From: Lepidostoma basale | Taxonomy: Eukaryota; Arthropoda; Insecta; Trichoptera; Lepidostomatidae | Assembly: GCA_022606425.2 (NCBI GenBank) | Contig: JAHDVF020000437.1 | Location: forward strand, 62,001 to 126,000 | Reading direction: 5' to 3' | Length of the DNA: 64,000 bases | Program-made: the position numbers and the translations under genes | Notes under the pieces: model-generated | The model's database searches: none | The model's input: only the letters and a program-made list of their open reading frames with translations | Told to the model about the DNA's origin: nothing | Shown: piece after piece, positions 21,449-31,425 of the stretch | Layout of the letters: each line of letters opens with the position of its first letter | How positions within the stretch are numbered: position 1 is the stretch's first letter

Positions 21449-21904
21449 TATATTTGCTAGGATGCCGCGCCTATCTTTACATTTTTTTAGTTCACTATAC
21501 ACTAGCATCATCTTTTTAAGCTCAACGAATACATTTTTGAAAAATATAAAAAACATCTGTACTTATTTAAAAATAAAATAATAACATTGACAACCGGTGA
21601 ACGGAATGCCTTAAAAAGTTGGTATGTCGCTGGCGACATTGAAAACTCAATTAAGGCTCATCTAAAACAAAAAAAAACAATTAGTTTTAGCTTTAGTGTA
21701 TCAGTGGTTCTAACGACAAAACTCGATTCCTTTTTCAAAGCAGGATTACCGAAAGCAAGCGCGTCAATTTCAAACAGCAACGTCCCTTCACGACGAGTGT
21801 CCGAAGACAATAAATAGAAATTTGTTTGTGTTTTGTATTGTTTATTTAATATCTAAATACAGTGACATATTTAAAAAAAAAGGTTTTTGATTTATTTTAA
21901 ACCC
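21449..21904. other. Unassigned; weak transposase-like frame
   Basis: 21587-21817 encodes TTGERNALKSWYVAGDIENS, LKQKKTISFSFSV, then NSNVPSRRVSEDNK and stop. I cannot assign it; it may be transposon debris. Confidence 0.2.
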
Positions 21905-22280
21905 TAACTAACTAACCATTACGCCGTCTCCCCGAAGGGGTAGGCAGAAAGAATGGACTGCCACACTTTTCTTTCCTGACATATTTCTCTCGCTTTCTCA
22001 ACATTCATACATGGTGTCATGCACGCGCGTCGATTTCTCTGATTGGCCGATGACATGGCCGACATTCAATATTTGATAAAAAGTTAACTTCAACTTTCTT
22101 CATTCATTCTTTCCATATGTCCAAACCATTTTAATTATCCTTTCATTATTTTGTTCATAACACCATCATTCGCACCGCATTCACTTCTTATATTTTTATT
22201 CGACACTCTATCATACACATAGTATCTAAACATTCGTCTAAGAGATCTCATTTCTACTGCATTTATTCTACTTTTTTTTA
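21905..22280 (-). mobile_element. RTE-A antisense copy
   Basis: (CTAA) tail remnant, 'gccgtctccccgaaggggta', then antisense coding to 'ttctactgcatttattctac', where a DNA-transposon-like piece begins. Confidence 0.75.
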
Positions 22281-22390
22281 TATAACGGACATTCGGCTTT
22301 AACGGACACCCCCCTCCCCAATTAGTCCGTTACATCGAGGTTTTATTGTATTCTCGTTATGAGAGGTTCCATTATATAAAGATTTCTGTT
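22281..22390 (-). mobile_element. pogo/Tigger-like fragment
   Basis: In reverse complement, 'aacctcgatgtaacggacta' and 'tgtccgttatataa' resemble terminal sequences of pogo/Tigger elements by recall. No transposase frame. Confidence 0.4.
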
Positions 22391-22689
22391 AAACCGGAAG
22401 TTTAAGATTTTTCACATCCCTACACCATCCCCATGATGATTTTTAAAAATTCATATTTGGTATCGCATTGAAAAATCCATACTTATCAATTATTCACGGG
22501 GACTGTATTTTTTCAATCTGATATCATTGGTGCAATGGAACACCGCTGTAATTAGTCTGTACAAACATTATGCGATTGGTTTTCAACCAGAATAAATCCA
22601 TGAAAGAGTTCAAATGAAAAAATTTAATTATTTGTAATTATGCAAATGTCTATCGGATATACAACTGCATATTGAATAATTGATGAAAA

Positions 22690-22920
22690 ACTAACTAACT
22701 TACTCACAATCACGCTGTTTCGCTGCAGATATAGGCAGAGAAATTGACCGCCATAATGCTCTGTCCTGACACACCTGTCTAGATTCCTCCACATTCTTAC
22801 ATCGTTAAATGCACGCTCGTCGATTTTTCCGATTTCGAATGTGTCCGACTTAATTAATATTTGATTAATTTGATCATGGCATGCCTTCCTTGGTCTTCCA
22901 CGGTTTCTCTTTCCATTCAC
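22690..22920 (-). mobile_element. RTE-A antisense fragment
   Basis: 'catggcatgccttccttggt' and the minus frame GKRNRGRPRKACHDQINQIL match RTE-A. Confidence 0.75.
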
Positions 22921-23350
22921 ATTTTATAACGCCTTAACAAAGCAAACGTCTGTTTTATAGAAGTTTTATTCTGTTTTTCTCAAAACATAAAATGTGTTAA
23001 ACGAATTGGAAAATGGCGTATTTATTCATATTAATTTATAAACTGTTAAATTAAAAAAAAAAGTTTTATGTATCACAATTGTATTTTTATTTTTCGCGAC
23101 AGCTGTTTCGTTAACCTATGTTGACAATATCCGGTGTTACAAAACAAAACAATTTTTTTTAATTTAACAGTTTAGAATGTTAAAGTATCATAGTGTTTTA
23201 GCCAAAACAATGGACTATATTAAATTATCAATTTTCTAGAATTTTATTTAATTTAATGGGAATGACACGTTTAAATTAGTAAGTCGAAACATGTTATTAC
23301 CATAAAATATAATAAAACGTCTAGAAAACAGATGTTTAAAACATCAATTT
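22921..23350. repeat. Foldback repeats with a hammerhead-like block
   Basis: Family M pieces at 22921-22990 and 23235-23345. Between them, minus strand 23134-23098 reads CCGGATA (degenerate core), a GTCAAC/GTTAAC hairpin with loop ATAG, GAAA, CAGCTG and TC. Flanks GTAACAC and GTGATAC can pair at six of seven positions. Confidence 0.55.
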
Positions 23351-23554
23351 GGTAGAAAACTTTATACCAGGAGCACAGAAGCAGTAAAGTAAAAAGGCAG
23401 AATCAAGTATTACCACTTAATTGATTTAAAATTTGACGACGTTCAGTATTGATTGATTGCCCTTCTCCACACAGTATACATTAATCAATTGAAGTAAAGA
23501 TATATGAATTAAATTTTAAATACAAATATTAATGTTGAAATATTTCGCTACCAG

Positions 23555-23787
23555 GATCGCAGCCGGCACGGGTCGTCTCCCGTTAGCTCCAACTCCGTGA
23601 CGGCCGTGCACTCGCCGTCGCCGGTGGCCCTCAAGACGGAACACGACACGCCGCCGCCGGCACACCCGCTGTCTTCTGCGCTCCCGGGACTGCGACCGGA
23701 CGGTGGACCGTCTCCTCTGGACGGGACTGAAGGGACGATATATGACAGATCGTATATGAGACATGATTATAGAGATCGTATCGGCAT
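23555..23787 (+). CDS. Host gene, internal coding exon 1 of 3 visible
   Basis: This is a spliced exon of a cellular gene that I cannot name. It starts after the acceptor 'tttcgctaccag' and ends at a strong donor (GTAAGT from 23788). The frame is open from the first base for 77 codons plus two bases. The residues are rich in Ser, Pro, His, Arg and Asp: DRSRHGSSPVSSNS, ALKTEHDTPPPAHP, then a basic/Tyr stretch YDRSYMRHDYRDR. LKTE fits the SUMOylation consensus (hydrophobic-K-x-E). The exon is much more GC-rich than its surroundings, as expected for conserved coding DNA. No domain, signal peptide or membrane segment is visible. It reads like the disordered tail of a nuclear regulator, but that is inference. 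A GTG inside the exon is not a start; earlier exons must exist upstream. Confidence 0.8.
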
Positions 23788-23894
23788 GTAAGTGACATAG
23801 TAATATTTTTTAATACGTTTAATGTATTATGATTTTACACACTATTTTTAAACATTCACAGCCACATCCCAGCATCATTTTGAGTTACTAACTA

Positions 23895-24375
23895 CATTTT
23901 GAGTTACTAACCATAACGCCGTCTCCCCGGAGGGGTAGGCAGAAAGAATGGACCGAAACACTGTTCTGTCCTGACATACTTCTCTCGCACGTCAATTTCT
24001 CCCACTCCTCACGTGACCGACATGCAATATTTGATTGATTTGATCGTACCACGTTTTCCTCGACCTTCCTCTATTTTTAGCTCCGTTCACGTCATTTACA
24101 TATACCTTCTTCACCATTATCTTTTCACTCATTCTTTCCATGTCTCCAAAACATTCATTATTTTGTTTATAACACATTCATTCGCACCGCATTCACTTCT
24201 TATTACATTTGACACTCTATCATATACAGATTTAACACACATTCGTCTTAGAGATCTCATTTCTACTGCATTTATTCTACTTTCATCCTTCTTTTGCCAG
24301 TTCCATGCTTCACTTCCATACATAAGTGTCGGCACAAGAACACCATTATGCACTGCCATCTTAGCTTTTTTGGAT
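23895..24375 (-). mobile_element. RTE-A antisense copy in the intron
   Basis: 'taacgccgtctccccgg' then antisense coding through VLVPTLMYGSEAWNWQKKDE at about 24335-24280. Internal deletions. Confidence 0.8.
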
Positions 24376-24384
24376 AGGCCTATT

Positions 24385-24490
24385 AAAAAACGCTAAGAGG
24401 GAGCGAGAGAAGTATGCCAGGACAGACTAGTGTGGCGGTCCATCCTATCTGCCTACCCTCTCGGAGAAACGGCGTGTTAGTTAGTTAATT
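24385..24490 (+). mobile_element. RTE-A sense 3' end in the intron
   Basis: 'gagcgagagaagtatgccag' to 'aaacggcgtgttagttagtt': 3' end plus TTAG tail. Confidence 0.75.
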
Positions 24491-24775
24491 TTATTTTTAT
24501 TTTTTACAAATAAAATAAATAAATCTCAGTTCTGACGGTAACATGACCGACCGACATGAATTTTATAATATTTTTTTATAATTAAAAAAAATACACAATA
24601 AATTAACCAATTCTCATGTCCGTAATTTAATGAACTTTTCAAAATATTATCTTTCTGTTTTTAATAGATAAAATAATCTAGAAAATATAATAACATATGA
24701 AGAGTATTTTAATAAGAATGATGACGAAGTTGTTTTTAAATCAGTATTTAAAAATAAAATAATCGAATTTATAAC

Positions 24776-25163
24776 TTGCACAGAATCTCAAATGCAGATA
24801 TTAGAAAATCTCAAATTAGAAAGGAATGTAGAGCGAAAGAAGGTATTATGAAAAAAAATATAAAAGGATCGCAGCGTTGGTTCGGACATATGGAGCGCAT
24901 GGGTGAAGAAATAATGGTTAAAAAAGTATACTTTAACGATGTAAACGGAGTACGGAGGTAGACCGAAGAAAACACGGCATGACCAAATTAATCAAATTTT
25001 AAAGGTTGTTCATGTCAGAAGCCGGAAGAATCGAAGTGCGTATATGATTCGCTGTATAAATGTGGAGGAAGCTAGAGGTATGTCAGGATAGAGTATTGTG
25101 GTGGTCCATTCTCTCTGCCTACCCCCGCGGAGAAACGGCGTGATGGTTTGTTGTTGTTGTTGT
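24776..25163 (+). mobile_element. RTE-A sense copy (TTG-tailed) next to the splice acceptor
   Basis: GSQRWFGHMERMGEEIMVKK, a frameshift, then the 'HDQINQIL' region and 'cctacccccgcggagaaacg'. The (TTG)n tail at 25146-25162 ends 24 bp before the first base of exon 2. Confidence 0.85.
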
Positions 25164-25186
25164 ATAAATTGTAATTTTTATTCCAG

Positions 25187-25362
25187 GGATCGCTTGGAGT
25201 CCCGAGGCTATCAAAGAGATCACTTGAGCCCTCAAGAACGCCTGGAGTTCCCACGGGACTCTCTCTGGAGTGTGGCCAGGCTGTCTCTGGACAGACAAGA
25301 CAGAGTCCCCGATATCTATAGACCGGACATTGCGCCTGGGAGATGTTTTATCGAGAACAGAG
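25187..25362 (+). CDS. Host gene, internal coding exon 2
   Basis: The acceptor 'tttttattccag' precedes 25187. The first base completes a Met codon with the previous exon; 58 codons follow, then one base before the donor GTAACT. Visible residues include MDRLESRGYQRDHLSPQE, RLEFPRDSLWSVARLSL, then DIYRPDIAPGRCFIENR. The stretch is highly charged, with Arg/Asp alternation, and continues the DYRDR pattern of exon 1, which supports the splice. It has no repeat match. No catalytic or DNA-binding motif is recognised. Phase agreement with both neighbouring exons is the strongest evidence that the gene is real. Confidence 0.8.
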
Positions 25363-25394
25363 GTAACTACAACTAATTTCGTTGATTAAAACTA

Positions 25395-25945
25395 TAATAA
25401 TAATAACATGCTAACTTATAAAGCGCCTTTTATGTGATGTAATTACTTCAAGGGCGCATTAAGTCGTGTTTTAAATATAAAAAAATGTGAACGCTGCATC
25501 TGATTGATATTCGCAATCGATTAGAAAGTATAATAGAACAAAATATGCAGACTTTAAATTGGGTATGAAATATGAAAAATATGGGTTTTCAGCTTACATC
25601 TGAAGTCTGTCGGATCATTTATGCATCTGAGGTGTGAAGGAAGATTGTTCCAAGGTGATGGACCGGCTACCGCAAACGCTCGATCCCCGAAATTTGTAGT
25701 AGGGCAACGCTTTGGCTCAACTAATCTTCCTATTGCCGAGGAGTTTGCCAAGCGAAGTGTGGATTTCCTTGTATTTAGGCTGTCCGTTTTACAGAGTTCG
25801 GATATATAATTTGGAGCCATTCCATGTAGCGCTTTGAAGACTTTCCAGCAGAGTTTATACTGGATTCTTTCTGGACTCTTAAGCCAGTGAAGTCCTTTGA
25901 GGTGTTGTGTTATATGGGACTTTTTTGGTATGCCTTTTATGAACT
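25395..25945 (-). mobile_element. L2-I LINE 3' end
   Basis: Minus frame: YISELCKTDSLNTRKSTLRL, SSAIGRLVEPKRCPTTNFGD, FAVAGPSPWNNLPSHLRC, then KLKTHIFHISYPI. The ATT tail appears as 'aataataataac' at 25397-25408. Confidence 0.85.
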
Positions 25946-26094
25946 ATGTAAGAAATCGACTGTTATCTATAGTACAATGGAATAATATTGTTTATTTGGA
26001 GTGATATAATTGCGTATACATACTGCGTATACCCTAAACGGCAAGAAGGACAAACCAGTCAATCATTGACTAGCTGGGTATCAGGGCAAGACTC

Positions 26095-26355
26095 TCGCGG
26101 ATGTACTCTCGAAGAGTGTTAAAATATTTTGGACACAAAGCCCAGAGAGAACAGTACAGCCTTGAAAAGCTCATCATGGTCAAAGTGGAGGGAAGACGAC
26201 CACCGAGCCGCTGATGCGATCAAATCAGGGATCTGACTGGTCTCTAATTAGCTGCAGCCTGTAGACTGACGGGTGACAGAAGCGAATGGCGTGCCATGGT
26301 CAATGGCTTACAGGATGGACACAACCCTCAATCATAAGGAATACGATTGAGAAGA
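26095..26355 (+). mobile_element. RTE-P LINE C-terminal fragment
   Basis: Across several frames: 'LKYFGH', then KVEGRRPPSR and 'DQIRDLTGL', 'RLTGDRSEWRAMVNGLQDG', ending 'cgattgagaagaaggag'. Frameshifts present. Confidence 0.75.
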
Positions 26356-26489
26356 AGGAGTGACATTTTGAGCCTTTTAAAGTTTTAAATTTATACTAGA
26401 AAGATCGAATCGAACTTGGTTATTACGAGGTAGATGGGATCAACCGAATTATATCATATAGTAGAAATTTTTTAATGCTTACAAACATA

Positions 26490-26605
26490 CCACCATACCG
26501 TTCTGTCCTGATATAACTCTCTAGCTTCCTCCACATTCATACATCGTGACATGCATGCTCGACTTCGAATGTGACTGTCATCAGTATTTGATCTGTTTTA
26601 AGTGC
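26490..26605 (-). mobile_element. RTE-A antisense fragment
   Basis: 'ttctgtcctgatataactct', 'cttcctccacattcatacat' and 'cgacttcgaatgtgac'. Confidence 0.65.
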
Positions 26606-26769
26606 CTAATTACAGCTAATTTAAAAAAAACAGTGGATGCGTGTAACATTAATTAAAAAACACAAAAGTATGGATCGTCCATGTCAACAAGTACCATCTA
26701 AAAAGAACATTATGAGTTAAAATATTTTTATTTTGTTATTTTATATCATTGTATTTTGTATGATTTATT

Positions 26770-26955
26770 TTAGATTTATTTTGTGGATGTGAACGATCGA
26801 AGTGTGCGTGAGGGATGCCTATTGGTGGCGATGAGGTTCGCAACCCATCACACCGCGTCTTCCGCGGGGCGAAAAGAGTGCCGCATCGGTTAAAGTGTTA
26901 CAGTCCATTCTTTCTGCCTACCCTTTCGGGGAGACGGCGTGATGGTTAGTTAGTT
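26770..26955 (+). mobile_element. SINE-3: RTE-A tail-sharing non-autonomous element
   Basis: Body 'gatgaggttcgcaacccatc', 'acaccgcgtcttccgcgggg', 'gccgcatcggttaaagtgt', then the RTE-A 3' end 'ccattctttctgcctaccct' and TTAG tail. Two further copies (57800-57970, 60755-60945) have the same junction. Confidence 0.7.
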
Positions 26956-27084
26956 ACAAACATACTCATAACACGTAGACTTGAAGTATTAGAAGCGGTC
27001 ACATAACACAAAAAATTGCAATTCAAACAAAAATACATAATTAGAGAGAAGTGGTTCGTTATAAAAGTGAATATAAAGAAATTT

Positions 27085-27275
27085 TAATTGTATCTCAATA
27101 GAGACGAAGACGCAAACTGGAAACTGAACATGGATGATCAAGGTGTTTACAGGACTTATGACCTGTCATTGGTTGGGTTAAGCGCACGCTTATGTAATTA
27201 CAACATTCCCCATTCCACCTTTGTTATTTGTAATCATGCATGACAAATTTTTTGGAAGATGTATATATACTTCAA
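27085..27275 (+). repeat. Repeat D copy
   Basis: 'tatctcaatagagacgaaga', 'aggacttatgacctgtcatt', 'catgacaaattttttggaag'. Confidence 0.7.
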
Positions 27276-27441
27276 AATCCATATTTATCTTCACGTGGCA
27301 GTTTCAGTCAGCCATCTATGTAGATTTGGTTGCACTAGTGAATTTTTTCAAGAATTAACCTATACAACCGACCCACAGTCATCAAAATCAAAATCATATA
27401 CCAAAAAAATATACAGATAGCACTTTGTTCTTAACCACGGT

Positions 27442-27515
27442 ATGGTTATTATAATAATTGTTGCAACTAGTTTCGCTTGGGCGCAAGCTTCACCAGGCCA
27501 GTATAATAACTAAAC
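27442..27515 (-). ncRNA. Hammerhead-ribozyme-like motif (CTAG family)
   Basis: On the minus strand, in order: GTTATTATA (outer helix I), ACTGGC, the core-like CTGGTGA (27496-27490; A6 is G), an extra A, helix II GCTTG/CAAGC with a CGCC loop, GAAA (27474-27471), the palindrome CTAG, UU as putative cleavage dinucleotide, then GC and, further on, TATAATAAC pairing perfectly with the outer strand. The inner helix I has two G-C pairs. This is the type-I layout with a loop in helix I. Penelope-like elements and retrozymes carry such motifs; no Penelope RT is seen nearby. The A6-to-G change and the extra nucleotide probably weaken or abolish cleavage. Confidence 0.6.
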
Positions 27516-28320
27516 AAAAACACAAAATTTATATGTACATATAATATAAAACGGTGTTGAAGTCAGATGGGGGGAGAGAGGTGAAAGAGGGAAAGGGATA
27601 AGCGAAAAATTGTTTACCTTTGAAATATCAATTTTCTAGAAAATTCTAATCAATGTAATCATGTGTGTTAGGTACAAATAAATACTATTAATGTGAAATC
27701 AGAGAGAGGGGGGAGTTAGAGAAAGGGAGAAAGAAAGCGATACGCGAAAAAGAAAACAGCGAATTTCTAGGAAATGCAAATAATTGTAATTAGATGTAAT
27801 AAGGTACAAATGAATACTAATGTAAACATCAAAACAAATACCGGCTTATAAAGAATTACCCAACTTTCCTGGAAACAAATTAAGAATAGGGCTGAACCAT
27901 AAATTAATTGATTATTTATAATATTTTGGCTGCTTTCGTAATCTCTAGCGCTTCTAAATAATTTTATTTAATACATACGAGTATACCATTTTTATGTTTA
28001 GTTCAATGCCGGATTTTAACGGATGGTCGGACTCTATAAGGTGATTAGCAAATTCAGAGAATCTATTTGTTTTAAGACATTTGAGATGCTATTTTACTCA
28101 AATATTGACGTTACGTTTTGCTAATATTAAACGCGGAACAATCGTCACATTGTAGTTTATAAATGCCAACGGTATCCGTTAAGAGTCTTCCGTATCTTTT
28201 AAATTGAGTAAAAATTCTCCTAGATAGTTTTTTCCGTGTAGAATGCTGGTTTTAAACCAGTAAATAACCAATAACCCTGTATGTGTAGATATAATTTTTT
28301 TGGTTAATGAGAAAATACTA
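27516..28320. other. No recognised feature
   Basis: AT-rich intronic DNA with a purine-rich stretch at 27567-27605 and a similar one at 27700-27750. No gene. Confidence 0.35.
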
Positions 28321-29215
28321 TTAATGCCCACACGCTACGATAAATGATTTATCGTAACTATTGAATTGTTACGATTTATCGTTGTGTGTAAACAGGACAT
28401 CGGAATTGGATTCGGTGGTTGATACCGGCCGGCATCAATTTCTGCAAATCGTAACGATTTTTCGGGATTATTTTGCTGAGAGCTGGTTTAGAAATGGCAG
28501 TTGAATATATCATGTTCTTCAAGCTTCTTCCGTGCGGACACATCGCTCTTCTCATTACAGTATCAATTTTCACAATAAACGGAGAAAATAACCTTAACAT
28601 CTCAATATAAGTCTCTTCGTCCATTCTCAATTAATTTCGCTAGTCATAAAGTTCATTCCTTAATTCTTTCAATAATTTATCATGAGAGAATTCTCTTTCC
28701 TTTATTAATCACTGGCGGCTTCACTTTGCTATTGGTCTTCGCGACATTTTCACTTTTCTGGCTAAAAAACCGATATATAACAATATTACTTCATCCATGG
28801 TTATGTTAATTATTAAACCAGTACTTGGAGGAGGGATATACACAGCTAGACTGGATGAGAGCAGTAATTAAGCCCCTGTACAAAGGAAAAGGATCGCGTA
28901 TGGAATGTGGAAACCACAGAGCTATTAGTCTTTTGAGTGTCTTTGGTAAAGTCTATGGCAGAAATTTAATAAAAAGAGTAAGAAAATTGATAAACGAGTG
29001 ATAAAGTTTTGGATGTGCAAGGTGCCTTTATGAATGGCAGAGGATGTAGGGATCAAATTTTTGGACTTCGTACATTGACAGAAATTTCTGGCCAAAAACC
29101 GCAAAGTTAGTTATTTCTTCCATTGAAAAAGCTTATTTAGGAGTCGATATTTGATATTAATGAATATTTGACAAGAAATTGTTACGATTTATCGTAGCGT
29201 GTAAGCCGGCTTTTA
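28321..29215. mobile_element. PIF/Harbinger-like DNA transposon remnant
   Basis: Inverted ends ACACGCTACGATAAAT (28331 on) and, at 29185-29203, 'atttatcgtagcgtgt', flanked by TTA on both sides (28321-28323 and 29213-29215), the Harbinger target triplet. The minus frame 28630-28376 starts RMDEETYIEMLRLFSPFIVK and reads on to DTVMRRAMCPHG, resembling the N-terminus of Harbinger nuclease-type transposases. Only about 85 residues remain, so it is non-autonomous. A LINE fragment is nested at 28828-29105. Confidence 0.7.
28828..29105 (+). mobile_element. RTE-A RT fragment nested in the Harbinger remnant
   Basis: 'LEEGYTQLDWMRAVIKPLYK', 'GSRMECGNHRAISLLSVFGK', then GAFMNGRGCRDQIFGLRTL across frame breaks: RT fingers and early palm. 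Confidence 0.8.
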
Positions 29216-29329
29216 GGAATAAGGTGAAAATAAAGATTTCATCGTATTATTACCAAAGTAGGTACTTCCGATCAATATATTAATTAAATATTGTACCGTG
29301 GTGTTGCTTTACTTACAAATCTGGCCGAG

Positions 29330-29640
29330 TGGTTCCCGTGAAAAGCGCCCGTCAAAGAATTTGAAATTAGAAAGATTGCGGCGCCGTCTGTGAATGGCGG
29401 GAAAGTGTATCGCGGGCGCGATAATTACAGTTCGATAATTAACGCCACCACCAGTGCGGCGAGAACTCTAATGGTCGCCTGCTTTGTGTCCAAAGAGGCG
29501 TCCGCCATTGACGCTCGGTCGGCAGATAATTATGCCGTCCGTGAGGCAGATCAAAGCCCGCTTTTGGATGGGATTGGAGCCCGTTTGCGCAGGAGGGCTT
29601 TTGTCTTTGTGGCGTAAACAAACATGGCGCCGATTACATG
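29330..29640. promoter_or_regulatory. GC-rich intronic island, possible conserved enhancer
   Basis: About 300 bp, near 50% G+C in an AT-rich intron. No repeat match and no convincing frame. Contains 'gcgggcgcgataattac', 'agttcgataattaacgcc' and 'cagataattatgccg', i.e. several TAATTA-like homeodomain core sites. Confidence 0.35.
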
Positions 29641-29929
29641 TGATATTTAACTATTTCCAATTAAGAGGGATTACTGATCGAATGTTCCCATTGAAACTGT
29701 TGAGGTTGAATTCTATGGATGCTTTAAGTACGGGAATGTATTTCATGCCAAAACATTACGTACATAAACTCATCTTTCATATATATATAATTAGAGCTCG
29801 ATTCATAACAAAAGTATGCCTATAACTACCGCCGTGTTAACTTTAATCAATTCTGAGAATTTCAGTAGGATCTGTTACGTATTTATCGAGTAAAAAGTCT
29901 TCACAATAACACACTTCGAGTTTTATTTA

Positions 29930-30460
29930 TATAGATATATTTTATACAATAGTGACCTATGGATGTGAGGCGTGGACAATGACAGCGAAATCCGCAAGCA
30001 ACTGGATACTTTTGAGAGAAGGGTGCTGCGCAGAATTCTGGGACCTGTGAATGACGGTGAAGGCTGGAGAGTGCGACATAATGACGAGCTGTACCATATT
30101 TACAAAGCTTCTAGTCTCTCTACACAGGTCAGATTTAATAGACTAAGATGGGCCGGTCACGTGCAGAGTATGCCGTCATCGCGAACCCCAAAAATATTGC
30201 TGGAGTGGCACCCAGATGGTAGAGGACCAATTGGACGACCAAAGCTGCGATGGGAGGATGAAGTTGGGAGAGATCGGGCAAGATTGTTACGAGTGTCAGA
30301 TTGGAGGGTCGAAGCGGAGGACAGGAGGAGAGGCGAAGAATACTGGAGGCTAAGGCTCGATATGGGCTGTAGGGCCATCGAAGAAGATATATTTTTTGAT
30401 AAACTTAAGGCGTTAACGCTGGAATTCCATAAATACGAATATTTTATGAACTAAAACACT
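29930..30460 (+). mobile_element. RTE-L LINE C-terminal copy
   Basis: Frame from 29972: RKQLDTFERRVLRRILGPV, RFNRLRWAGHVQSMPSSRTP, GPIGRPKLRWEDEVGRDRA, then RRRGEEYWRLRLDMGCRAIE. Nearly continuous for 160 residues; 5' truncated. Confidence 0.85.
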
Positions 30461-30623
30461 GTTTTTACACTTATGAATCGTTCCTTTACTAAATCAATAG
30501 CTTTACCTTTAACCCAAAACTTCCATTCAGAAAATCTTCTTATTATATCGTTAACTTACACATGTTAAATGTCTTCCTAGGTTCTTGTATTCATTTTTAA
30601 ATAATTTTGGTTAGAAAATATCG

Positions 30624-30670
30624 TTCTTCCGACGATGAAGGTGTAAAGCCTTCGAAACACGCAGAGAAAA
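30624..30670 (+). ncRNA. Hammerhead-like motif (CACG family)
   Basis: TTCTT, CCGACGA (30629-30635; U4 is C), T, GAAGG - TGTAAAG - CCTTC helix II, GAAA (30654-30657), CACG, CA, then GAGAA. TTCTT and GAGAA pair over five positions as helix I. The cleavage dinucleotide is CA instead of UH, so it is likely inactive. Confidence 0.5.
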
Positions 30671-30829
30671 ATAAACTCAAAGTAGAAAAATTCATACAAT
30701 GGGTGTTTTTAAAAAATCGTCATCTTTTATATTCAATATACAATACACGTGATTTTTTTTATCTGAATTCCGTACCTATTTGTGATAAAAACACGTATTT
30801 TATTGACAATTTATAGGGGAGTCTTATTA

Positions 30830-31060
30830 AAGTTTAAAGAAGTCTCACAACCGAGGAAAACATGGCACGATCAAATAAATCAAATATTGAATGTCAGCCA
30901 TGTGAGGAGTCAGAGAAATCGACGCGCGTGCATGACACGATGTATGAATGTTGAGGAACCGAGAGAAATATGTCAGGAAAGAAAAGTGTGGGAGTCCATT
31001 CTTTCTGCCTACCCCTTCGGGGAGACGGCGTGATGGTTAGTTAGTTGGTTAGTTAGAAGT
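30830..31060 (+). mobile_element. RTE-A 3' end, TTAG-tailed
   Basis: QPRKTWHDQINQILNVSHVR, SQRNRRACMTRCMNVEEPRE, then WESILSAYPFGETA and (TTAG)n at 31035-31057. Confidence 0.85.
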
Positions 31061-31104
31061 CTCAAAAATCAATGTATAAATGAAATAGAAGGATAATTTA
31101 CTTA

Positions 31105-31205
31105 CATAAACAGCCGATGTCTTCTAATGCTGGACATAGGCTTCCTCTATACTTTTCCACGTATTCCTGTCTTGTGCCTGTCGCATCCAGTCACCAGCAA
31201 TTTTT
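31105..31205 (-). mobile_element. RTE-K/L 3' end, antisense
   Basis: 'cttctaatgctggacatagg' and 'cttgtgcctgtcgcatccag': antisense of the common LINE end '...gtccagcagtgga'. Confidence 0.6.
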
Positions 31206-31384
31206 CGAAAATGATGTATCTAAAATTGATTTGTATTTTAGACACATTTCTGTGACTTCAGGTTCATTTCCTGTTATATTAAAATACAATCAAAGATTTA
31301 TAAAGAAATATTTCATTGCTAAGAATATAATGGATACAATACTAATTATAAGGTATATAACAAATATAAAATAAACTTATAGAT

Positions 31385-31425
31385 ATAAAATAGTATAACA
31401 CTTTGTATTTAACCACGGTATGGAT
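31385..31425 (+). repeat. Edge of a hammerhead-type foldback repeat
   Basis: 'cactttgtatttaaccacgg tatgg' repeats the block at 27421-27445. Confidence 0.45.

Larger units (their letters stand above)
23788..25186 (+). other. Intron between host exons 1 and 2
   Basis: GT...AG intron of 1399 bp in phase 2: the last two bases 'at' join with 'g' to make an ATG (Met) codon. It holds three RTE-A pieces in both orientations. Confidence 0.75.

Noticed and set aside
23597..23791. Small independent gene with a GTG start
   Set aside because: The frame is open upstream to a splice acceptor and ends at a donor; it is an internal exon.
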